A DNA stretch of 64,000 nt from Gautieria morchelliformis (Eukaryota; Basidiomycota; Agaricomycetes; Gomphales; Gomphaceae), in the NCBI GenBank assembly GCA_015179125.1, contig WHVA01000043.1, forward strand, positions 248,001 to 312,000, in the 5' to 3' direction. Shown one piece after another: positions 11,569 to 20,990 of the stretch (its first letter is position 1; each line of letters starts with the position of its first letter). The notes under the pieces are model-generated. The model worked only from the letters and a program-made list of their open reading frames with translations, ran no database searches and had not been told where the DNA came from. Position numbers and translations under genes: made by a program.

Positions 11569-14500
11569 AGGGCACTAGCTGCATCCTCGTTCCCGTGCAG
11601 AGAGCGTATAAATATATGTAATTATTCCATTTGCCCAATCCCAATGACTGTATTATACCCTATCTGCGTGCCTACCCGGGAATCCAAAGGCTGCGCCGCT
11701 GTTCTACACAACTATACACACCGTATGGGCATAGCTACACCCAATATGCAGCCATGGGGAGATGCTACTGCCCCCTACGGAGCTTGGTGGCGTGCTACAG
11801 CGCACTATGTCGCGCTACGATGGCAGGTGGTCGGCTACGGAAGGCTACATGACAGGGGGGGTTGCTACGACGCTAAAGGTGCTACGTGCACTACGTAAAG
11901 CTAAGTAACACCCTCTTTTTTTCCTGATGCCCGCCAGCGCTTGAGAGAGGAATTGATCTTTATTCGAATTCTTGCTCCTCTTCATGCACAACGGATAGCC
12001 GCTGACACCTACTCACAGGGATGACGAGAGCCCTTCCGAACCATGCCAAGAGCATGGCCGTGTTGCAACGTGTGCTGCACCGGACAGCTGGGAGATAGTG
12101 CAAGCAGCACTGGGACGGGTGCCAGCGCTGCATCAGCCATGTATGGGATAAGAGAGAGCACTGCGCTTCCATACCTTAAGCCTCCGCAGTGCAGATAGAG
12201 GAGAATGCGTATGAGGACCTTGTGGATGGAGGGATGTGAGTGGGGACGCAGCCGCCTCAAGTGTGGTGACCACCTTGCTCACAGATAATAGGTGGGTCCC
12301 CTGTGTACGCTCAACTGCCCAATAAGGCAACCCATCCTGGTGCTGAGGCCATGTTGGCATGTTTGCATGGCTGCCGACCGGTCTTCAGCTATCAGTCGCA
12401 TGCTGATGGTGATTTGGAAGTGGGACCCTGGTGAGATTGCAATTTAGTACTTTGGGTTCACTATGAAACTGCTCAAGCACAAGACAGGTTTCGTTTTTCT
12501 GTGTATTTACATTCTATCTTACCCACATCCCCGCCACCACAACGCTTACTGAGGGACTGTACTTAGAAGAAATAAATGGGCAGGGAGAAGAGAGCGTGAA
12601 GGGAGCGATGAGGAGAGGATGCGCGAACAAATGAAGGGTGAGTGACTTGGCACAGGCTGTAGTATAGTCTGTGAGTCTGTGTAAATAATCACTACCGCCA
12701 TTGTAATTGGAAAAACCAAGTGTCAGTATGTTCTGAATGCTGAAAAGACTCTATGCTAAGGGGAACATCTGTGCATCAACGGTGCACCCCCACTCGTGCA
12801 CCCTATACTCAGACTACGCACCACAGCTGCCCCGCTCCACCTGCGGCTGCACACTGCAGGAAGCGCGGGACCTGAACTTCAGTACCTGACGAACTGAAAT
12901 ATCAGTTCTGGATGCACTGAAGTTCAGTTCCGCAGGGCTGAAGATCAGTACGCAGAGATATGGACGGCTCGTTTGACCCGTACTGAATTTACATAGCGCC
13001 AATGTCACTTCACGTGCTTTTTTGCACTTAAGTACAGTTCTGGAGACACTGTAATTCAGGTATTTAGAACTGGAAAAAAGTGCAATTTATTTCTATAATT
13101 CAGTATCAACTGGATACAGAGCCGGATATCATCATAATCATAGTCCTTCAAGTGAGATACCCAACACCGATGCGGGTGCAAGTCTAGTCAACGAGAGCTG
13201 AGCGTGTGCAATGCCAAAGCCAGTGTGAGTCGAGGCCGGAGACCCGAGAGTGTGCAAGAACAAGTGCGCGATGCGAAAGCGAGCAGAAGAGAGCTGAGAG
13301 TGAGCAAGAACGAGTGTGCAATGTGAAAGCCAGTGAGAGTTGCCAGTGAGAGTTGACAAGAGCCAAGATTGCACGAGAACGAGTACGGATGTGAGTCGAG
13401 AGCCTAATAAGTGCTTTGCAAGAGTGAGAAGCCAGCCATATATCTGGCGTGTGAGGGGTGAGGCTGTGCTTCAAGTCGAGAGCATGATCAATTGCCATTG
13501 CGCGTTAGTGTGAGTGCGAGCTGGAACCTACGTAAATTTATCGCGAATGCGGGAGCGGGACGATGAATGCGGAGAAATGTCGGAGTGCCGTGGCCAGACA
13601 TCCATAAATTCTTGGATTTGGAGCCAGAGGGTGCGTTCTCGTTCATCTGGTGCGTGTGATAATAAGCAGCAAGAACAATAGAGACTCAAGCTCAAGTGAA
13701 CACGGGCAAACGCACCCGAGAACCCTTTTGGAAGGGTTAGAGATTCTGTTGCTCTGTAGTGCAATACCAATGTGCGTATGAGATTAGCAACAATTTACTT
13801 GCCAGTCTCCTATGCGGCCCCGACTCGATGCACTCCTAACGAAGGAACCATACGGTGAGCTAATAACAACGAGAACAAGGATGACTCACTAGAGCGGTCG
13901 GAGCACGTCCGGCCTATATTATCTTCGAGCGGCTGGTAAGCATGCATGGATAAATATAAAGTCATATACATCCTTTGGCAACTGCAGTGCCATTGGGTGG
14001 CGCTTGACCGTGAGTTTTCGCTTTGTTCCTTGGTTTTGATACCACAATTTGAGTCAGTTGCGATCGTATGAGAGTGTTTGGCTATTCCTTGCCTCTTTGA
14101 GCGCACGAGTGAAGTCACGTGTGGCCAATTGGTATTCGTCTCGGAAACAACGCACGATCCCCCACGTGCAAAAGAACGAGCAGGACGTGCGTAATGGTCG
14201 ACTCAGCTAACTGTCTGCAAGGGCACCTAGAGATCAACAAGACATGAAGTAAGATATAATTCAATGCCTACCCGGAAGGTATTTTTTCATGGAAGTGAAC
14301 ATAGCGTGCATTGGGGTCACTAGGATCTGTACTATAGATTGGCGGCATGGTCTGAGTCTGAAGCGTAACACGCACCGGCTCTCAGCACCCGTTCCGCTAT
14401 ATCATCGAGAGCGCTCACGCCCTGTATCACGATGCTGCTGTGGTGAAAGACGGTGTTCAGGGAAGGCGAGAGTGCTGGGATCCAGATTTAGTGCTAGGCA

Positions 14501-14990
14501 TGACTCCAATAATCCCAGGGGGGGTTGCGGCCGTGGTCCCTGTATAAGATATATGCATAATTCAGTACATGTGCTCAAATAAAATAAGAGGGTCACTCTA
14601 CAGAGACATTGGGAGGGAGCAGGCTCATTGGGTCTATACCCTGAGCAAAGAGAGAGTTGAGAACATATGGGATGGGTTGCAGAGCAGTGAGGTGCAGTGA
14701 TGCGGTTATAACACGGCCGGAAAAAACACTTACACCTCCCTTGTTTAGGAACCTGGTTGGACTTGCATTTTTTGGCAATTGGTCAGTATGTATGGCAAAA
14801 TAAAATCGATGGGACAGGTTGCAGTTGTCGGTAGTGGTTGCGGTGGTGGTGGTATAAGAAGAGAGACGTTTAGCACGTGACGAGCTGAGATTGAACTGAC
14901 TTCAGGATCTGGTAACGCACGCTAAGGTCAACGGCCATGATCATCCTCCTCAAGTCTGGCAAATATTTTATGGCAGATTAGAAGCAATTT
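11569..14990. other. Long stretch without a recognisable gene
   Basis: No supported coding region. At 11640-11900 the word GCTAC recurs irregularly. At 13140-13460 there is degenerate purine-rich repetition (GAGAGT, GCAAGAAC, GTGCGAT words) and no clean unit. Open frames here are short and lack family motifs. A GGTGGT microsatellite-like patch sits near 14838. Confidence 0.4.
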
Positions 14991-15248
14991 ATGACCTTGT
15001 ACTCCCCTTCTCATGCATGCAGGCTCAACCTTGAGCAACCATCCAGTTTTTTGGACCTGGTCACACCATGTTCGACCAGAGGTAAGGATGCCACGCGCGA
15101 GGTCACAATGTATGGGAACTCGACAACTTCGATCATCATCGACTTGCGGACAATGGAATGTGTGGTGGAGCGTGAGTGGCGTACAATTGACCACAGCGGC
15201 GACTTCGCTCGGACTGTGTTCGTGGATGCGGAGGATGACGATGACTAG
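14991..15248 (+). CDS. Hypothetical protein fragment
   Basis: An 85-codon frame from ATG 14991. Its second half reads like real protein (REVTMYGNSTTSIIIDLRT, then TIDHSGDFARTVFVDAEDDDD before the stop), while the first half is less convincing and may be intronic or upstream sequence. No family was recognised and there is no second exon in view. It could equally be a chance frame. Confidence 0.25.
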   Translation: MTLYSPSHACRLNLEQPSSFLDLVTPCSTRGKDATREVTMYGNSTTSIIIDLRTMECVVEREWRTIDHSGDFARTVFVDAEDDDD

Positions 15249-16844
15249 CCGTAGGGATATCCTTTAAGGTGTGTGTCTTATCTGCTGGAATTATAGTAAT
15301 ATTGATGATCATTTTTGAAGAGTAAGCACATGTACGGCTACATTACGGTCTCAACTGTAACGTATCTTAATTCCACCGTATGTTGGCTGCTGGAACGCTC
15401 AGGGATACGGGTACGGTGGTCATACGGCGGTCATACGGAACATACGGGGTATGTAGTGCAGGTATATTCCAGAATTAATATTTAGACTATATTATGTTTG
15501 GCACTTACACATAGAATTGATCCTTCCACTTTCCCCCGTGGGCTGGCACTTGTATATATAGACCATCGAGGCAAAAAAGTGCGCTTTTGCACTTAAAAAA
15601 AGTTCCCGGCGACAGTCTCAAAAGAAAAAAAGGGACTTTTCTAGAGTTCTAATAGGTACTGAAAATAAGTTCTATATTTTCGGAAAATCTGGAACGCTAT
15701 AACAGTACAAACTGGAACTGATATTCGGGGCAAGTGCATTGGGCGCGTATTTTAAGTTCCGATCTTTCCTACAGTGTGCAGCGCTTCTTCATATGCTCAG
15801 TGAGCGCATGACACATGCAGGCACACGCGTGGACAGCTTCGTGGTCGGCCGGAGCGCCACGATCACAAGGGAGAACGACCCTGTGCATCGCCGCATGAAG
15901 CGCACCGTGGCCAGCACGCTGGCGGATGCACGCTGGCGGATGTGGAGACAGAGAGGGGGCGGGCGGTGGACAGGGGGGATGACGTGAGTGGGCTGACCTT
16001 GATCGCAGACAGCGGGGCGTGGAGTGAGGTAGGGATGGTGGTGGAGAGGTCGAAGGAAGAGCCGGAGGGGGTGGGGCATGGGCACAAGCGAGGGTCGACG
16101 GTGTGGGCGTGCATGGGGAAAAGGCATTGGGGGTGGGGGTGGGTGTGTGGGCAGAGGGGGGGAGGGGGTGTGAGGACAGGTGTGGGTGTGCACGCAGGGA
16201 CGGGGCCGTCTAATTCCAAGAGGGTGCATGCATGTATGTTTTTGCACCGAGGAACTACAACAAATGAAGACGGGCCGTGTCAGCATGAGTGCCTAAAGAA
16301 AGTGCGTGTGCTGCGGGCGCGGGGCTCTCGCACGGGAGGTCTAGGTCTGTCCACGTGTGTTATGCCCCTGCCGCCGGACCACATTTCATGGCTCCGTGCC
16401 AACGCCGGGGGCATGTGCATGCGGGATGCTGATGGTGTACTTCTGTGGGACGAGAATCGCCGCAATGTGCAGCTCGTTCCATACAAGTTCAATCACCCGC
16501 TCGCCTTTGCCCATCCTACAGCGCGCCGCCACCATGCACATGGAGAAGCGCGCGAGTGGGGGACGCACCCGTGCGTGTGCAGCGCATTTGCGAGCGTCAT
16601 GAGGGTGAGGAGGAAGGGCACCCTCTCATGTAGCATCGTGGGCGCGGGGTTTGCCGGCGTGGGCGATGGTTGAGCACACTTTGGCCTGCTCGAAGACGGT
16701 GTCGGCAGCAAGGCGAGCAGAAGAGTGACTCTGGGTCGTCGTCGTGTAGGATTGGGGGAGCCACCCCACCGGTGCATCCGGACGCTCTGTGTGCGTCTGC
16801 TCCATCGTCTCTGGCGGACGGCTACGAGGTGGCGGCTTCAGGGC
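15249..16844. other. GC-rich and low-complexity stretch
   Basis: At 15360-15460 the word TACGG occurs at least five times close together. From 15940 to 16250 the plus strand is G-rich and purine-rich, giving long frames on both strands (proline/histidine-rich on minus) that look like composition effects. A plus-strand frame around 16370-16675 reads somewhat more protein-like but has no recognisable motif. No gene is called. Confidence 0.4.
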
Positions 16845-16978
16845 TTGGCTCGGGCTTGTCAAAACTTGAGCCAGGCCCGGAAGCCCGGCACCCCATCAGC
16901 TTGGGCCTGGCCCGGCTCGGGCTTTTGGGGGCTCGGCCCGGCCCAAGCCGCGGCCTGGGCCGGGTCGGGCCCATTGAT
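16845..16978. repeat. hAT-type subterminal repeat remnant
   Basis: The stretch is built of GGCCCGG, GGGCTT and GCCCGG words and ends at about 16976 with GGGCCCATTGATAG. Read on the minus strand this resembles the TAGTGATGGGC terminus of the element at 56395-57040. It looks like one decayed end, or a shrunken copy, of a related hAT-type element. No target duplication was found. Confidence 0.4.
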
Positions 16979-16982
16979 AGAA

Positions 16983-17400
16983 TGATAAGGTTTGAAGTAG
17001 AGTTGGGATGCCTCCTATAGCTCGAGGCCGAGTTCGATATAGAGCACAAGAGGCGAACGCGACTCGAAGTTAGACTAACTACTCGAAGTCAAACAAGATA
17101 TCAAAAGGTTCATGTTCTTCAATCATACATTGCGTACTACTTATAGCTACTCGGTTAGGGTCTCGATACATAGGGACGAATGATGGGGGTAGTGGGGTTG
17201 TGTGCATGGTAGGTGCGTACGTACCACCACTACCGTACATCCATGCTGCGGATCGCTCGTTCGGTCTGGCCTGGACATGAGGCGGAATAGAATGTCCTAG
17301 TGTGGTGGCTCGAGTGATGAGGCGGGATGGTAGGAGGGACTGGATAGGAATAACGTGCGCGGCTCGAAGGTAATGGAGAATATATGTTGCGTGCCCTGAT
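16983..17400 (-). repeat. Probable distal part of the Copia 2 3' LTR
   Basis: This piece shares the ACTCGA/CTCGAC-rich style of 20628-20990 and lies directly on the other side of the inserted TIR element, whose 8-bp target duplication (GCCCTGAT) joins the two pieces. If that reading is right, the LTR is about 770 bp long and ends near 16983. The outer end was chosen only because a CA terminus is possible there. Confidence 0.5.
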
Positions 17401-17740
17401 CACCTGTAGTGCCCGGTTAGTCATACCTTCTTAGCTAGGGTAACCGGCCGGGTTGCAGAGGCTAAGTAGGTATTGTTTGCAGAGAGGACCAGTACTACGA
17501 ATAATACTACGTATAATTCTTACTTGGCTACAAAATGTGACTGTGGGTGAGCTATGGACACCTGTCCTACCCGTCGGAACCACATCCAGCGTCTTGGGCC
17601 ACGTCTCAACTGTTCACGTGACCGTCTCCAGCGACCGCCACGTCGCATCAACCACTGCCACCGTTGTCGCACGCAGCGAGCTCAACCGGAAACTCTCCAC
17701 AGCTCCAAGATTTCCGGATTTTTTAGTGAGTTATGCCTCC
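17401..17740 (+). repeat. Left terminal inverted repeat
   Basis: Matches the reverse complement of 20291-20627. Differences cluster at the inner end (after about 17685); the outer 280 bp differ at only a few positions. The first exon of the plus-strand cargo gene lies largely inside this repeat. Confidence 0.85.
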
Positions 17741-18314
17741 TTAAACCTCCAGTATCAACCCTCTTCCATTGATGCATTTGCTTCACCTGATGCTGCCAAT
17801 ATTTCGTCTGTCTTCCCCCGTGCAACATGCAACGACATCTTGCAATTCTTGAAAGATCTCACTGAAGGTTTGTGTGTAACTCTATTGTCCATACCGACAC
17901 TAACCAACCTGTAGGTATCATTCGCAAACACACCATGTCAGCCCTTCTCATTTTTATCACAGAGAACGCCACACTTCCACATGGCGGGCCCCAGGACCGT
18001 GTGCTGGGGAAGCTCGATCTCGTATTATTTGACATCACTGGCACGCTTCATGGTTATTACAGTGACAATACGCAGGTATGTTTTCTATTGCGTATCACCA
18101 TCGCTGTTCCGCTAGCTTACACATTTTGAAGACATTTGCGCTCGAGGTAATTTATATCCTCTCAGCCATTATCACTTATTGATGCTACAACACCACGATC
18201 TGGCAGGCGGCACATGGATATTTCGACTTTTGTGACATCCTAAAGGCGGGTCTTATCTACGATGAATATACCAAGTTGCCCACAAATGACCGAGTTCGCG
18301 TGAAATGTGAATAA
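17453..18314 (+). CDS. Spliced unknown gene inside the TIR element, 5' end unresolved
   Basis: Four exons are readable: up to 17867, 17915-18075, 18132-18146 and 18207-18314 (TAA). The introns are 47-60 bp, start GT and end AG, one has a CTAAC branch-like site, and phases agree throughout; exon 3 is only 15 bp. The frame is open from 17453 but has no ATG, so the true start lies elsewhere or was lost. Readable segments include NVTVGELWTPVLPVGTTSSV, FPRATCNDILQFLKDLTEG, KLDLVLFDITGTLHGYY and AAHGYFDFCDILKAGLIYD. VLFDITGTL has a faint likeness to motif I of HAD hydrolases, but motifs II-IV were not found, so no function is assigned. The first exon overlaps the left inverted repeat and hence is half-duplicated at the right end. 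Confidence 0.55.
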
Positions 18315-18356
18315 AATCTTTCCGATGCATTTCGCGTTGGGAGACAAACAATGCAT

Positions 18357-19430
18357 CTAGTCCCAAGGCTCGACGACGTATCCTTCTTCCAATCCATCCA
18401 GTATGGTCTGAAGCCATCCGTTCGCAGCGGTTTTGATACCAGAATGTAAATGGTTTGACTTTCTCAAGAGATCGAAGTCAACCACACACCATTGATGCTT
18501 GTGGCCGTGATAAGGGCAGACAATACTCTGGTCTGTCGCAGGTGCCGCCAAGATATTTCTCTATCGGATGTCAGTATGTTCGATACTGAATCGACCCTTG
18601 TCGCTGTATATTTCACGAACATCCGGTCTGCATAACAAAGGATGTTCAGAAGCATGCATAGTTAGAGCTGGCCAGATGAACTTGAATGCATCCAACGGAA
18701 CACCTATGGGCATCACGTCCCCGAGTCTTTCTAAGACCAAGACTGAAAGAAAAGTCTTGTCGCTGCGGTTGCACACTGAGGCCGGATCGGCACGAGTTGG
18801 TTTGATGATTCGGGCACGTTTATCTCGACGTTCTTGTCTTAACTTCTCCCTTAACTTCCACCTTTCATCATTGCGCTTAAATACCGCTTCCAAGCTGAAT
18901 TCTTCCATCACCAGATCATCAGAATCTGTCCATGCGTAGAGGTCCCATGTATCCTCCGTGTCACCGTCATCCTCACTTGGGCTGGCCTCACCCCGAACGT
19001 CTACCTCCTCATCGCAATCCGCATCAGACTTTGCCCAATCCAATACCTCGCTATTCTGCTCGATTTCAGCGGTAAAGAATCCATAGCAGCGTGCGATGGC
19101 TACTCCCTGAATATCCTCCATCTCTTCGTAAAACCAGGCCTCATGAGCCAGGTCGTCAGAACGGCGCCGAGCAGCGACTTTTATTACAAGGGATGGAAGA
19201 GTGTTTACAAAGATTCTATAAATTTTAACCACCACGCGACGCGAGCCTGGCTCGTGTATGGCATGGCTCACCATGAGTACCAAGGCGCAGGGCCTGCACC
19301 GCACTCGCACCTGCGTCGAAGTTCCGCGCAGGATGAGGACGGACTGGCCGACGATGGGGAGCACAACGCAGGCGGCGGCAGCGGCGTCGGGCCCGGCCCA
19401 CAAAGCACCGGTGGGATGTCCGCTGAACAC
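18357..19430 (-). pseudogene. Fungal protein-kinase-like gene, interrupted
   Basis: The minus strand encodes a kinase-like protein of a type common in Agaricomycetes: VVVKIYR and LVIKVAARRRSDDLAHEAWF (lysine of the N-lobe), VAIARCYGFF, a long acidic insert, VLVLERLGDVMPIG, the catalytic-loop variant HTDIR and, further on, VVDFDLLRKSNH (DFD in place of DFG) and a C-terminal VVEPWD. A TAG codon stands directly after HTDIR (about 18556-18558) where related proteins have tyrosine, and the frame is open on both sides of it. The upstream part (before about 19330) is not family-like, so the first exon is uncertain. It is cargo of the TIR element and converges on the plus-strand gene, 42 bp apart. 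Confidence 0.65.
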
Positions 19431-20290
19431 AGGTTAGCGTGGAGGGGGAATGTTTGGACACCGGGTGTGAAGACCACGGCTGTGATGAGCTAGTAAGACG
19501 AGGATTCATTCAGTGAGCAGCTCAACTACAGGGTGGTTTCACATACTGGTAATCACCTGCAGTGATCGGGAGTTGATTCTCACAGACTGGGCATCGTTGG
19601 TTCCGAGCTCTGTGGTATCTGTATCACCGAACCCAACTCGGTTGGCACTCGGCTGTGCAACAAAGGGAAGATATCTTGATCGTCGGACCCTTTCTCCGCG
19701 ATAGCACTCAACAGCGCGACACAGGGACGTATCACAAGGGTCCATGCTGATACCTGACGATTATAAGATGAGACTTGTCGTCCGGAACTTGATTCAGTAC
19801 ATACCTGTCCGAAAGTCCTCGTAGCGGGACCTGTAAGATGATTACTAGTGCAAACCGCCCAGTTCCTTGGAATGTGTTACGCACTAAAGTCAGCATGGCT
19901 ACGGCTGATGATAAGTTCCGTCATTGAAACAAAGTACCCAAATATAAATATCCCTGATACTAAAACGCCCATGCGGGTGGTAGCGTTGGCGTGTTAACGA
20001 GGAACTAGGAATACGGGGTTGGAGTCACTGACAGTCAAGTATGGCGGGTAGCCAACCCCCACCACGGCGGTATGCATCGAGGACTAAGAGCTGCAATACG
20101 CCCCCACCCAGAGGCCGGCACATCCACCCCAAACATGAAGAAGAGAGGGTGCCTCGCGGTTGAGTATGGGGCTCAATCTCGGGGAGAACCTGTCGTTCCT
20201 CGTGAGTAAGGCATGAGAAAGTAGATATGTAAATACACACTTTGAGTTTACTTACTGTACCACAAATGGACAAGCTGAGTTGGGTCAAGC
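19431..20290. other. Interior of the TIR element without a gene
   Basis: Only short frames with no family resemblance were seen between the kinase-like gene and the right inverted repeat. No transposase motif was found on either strand. Confidence 0.5.
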
Positions 20291-20627
20291 AGGAGGCATA
20301 TTAAAAAAAGCCGGAAGTTTTGGAGCTATAGAAAGTCACCGGTTGAGCTCGCTGCATGCGACGACGGCGGCAGTGGTTGATGCGATGTGGCGGTCGCTGG
20401 AGACGGTCACGTGAACAGTTGAGACGTGGCCCAAGACGCTGGATGTGGTTCCGACGGGTAGGACAGGTGTCCATAGCTCACCCACAGTCACATTTTGTAG
20501 CCAAGTAAGAATTATACGTAGTATTATTCGTAGTACTGGTCCTCTCTGCAAACAATACCTACTTAGCCTCTGCAACCCGGCCAGTTACCCTAGCTAAGAA
20601 GGTATGACTAACCGGGCACTACAGGTG
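20291..20627 (-). repeat. Right terminal inverted repeat
   Basis: Reverse complement of 17401-17740. It ends ...CTACAGGTG at 20627 and is followed by the second GCCCTGAT copy at 20628-20635. An 80-codon minus-strand frame here is the duplicate of the first exon of the cargo gene. Confidence 0.85.
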
Positions 20628-20990
20628 GCCCTGATCGCGATGTGGGATCGACTCGTTCCATCCTGGTACTCGGCTCGTCAACTATACTCGTGCCTCAACT
20701 CGACTCGTGATACGGATCGAGGTGCTTGGGAGTAATGTGTTGGTCTCGACTTGACTCAGTGAGTATCAGTGTGTGTCTGTGGTATCGTCTCGTGTCTCGA
20801 TGGCTCGGGTGTGTGCGTATGTGTCTCGCGGTGCTCGGGGTGAGATTAGATAGTGAGAGAGAGATCGTTAGGGCAATCGTGAATGGAAATCATTGTAATA
20901 GACATTACGAGTCATTATTCGTGTGCGTGAAGTCATGAAATGAACCAAGTGAAACTGGAGTCTGTAGCTGATGGGTCTTTCCTCACGACA
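20628..20990 (-). repeat. Proximal part of the Copia 2 3' LTR
   Basis: The minus strand begins TGTCGTGAGG at 20990, immediately after a polypurine tract at 20991-20999, as expected for a 3' LTR. It is rich in ACTCGAC words. The LTR is cut at 20628 by the TIR element and appears to resume at 17400. Confidence 0.7.

Larger units (their letters stand above)
17401..20627. mobile_element. DNA transposon with ~340-bp inverted ends and gene cargo
   Basis: Both ends begin CACCTGTAGTGCCCGG and the inverted ends match for about 340 bp at roughly 96% by eye. The 8 bases outside are identical on both sides (GCCCTGAT at 17393-17400 and 20628-20635). An 8-bp duplication and a CA...TG terminus fit the hAT superfamily; MULEs usually make 9 bp. 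No transposase was recognised. Inside lie a spliced plus-strand gene (to 18314) and a kinase-like gene on the minus strand (18357-19430), tail to tail. The element is non-autonomous or degenerate, resembles Pack-type gene-carrying elements, and sits in a Copia LTR. Confidence 0.8.

Noticed and set aside
15789-16673. Frames of 165-243 codons on both strands
   Set aside because: G-rich, low-complexity DNA; proline/histidine or glycine/arginine composition and no recognisable motif or splice structure.
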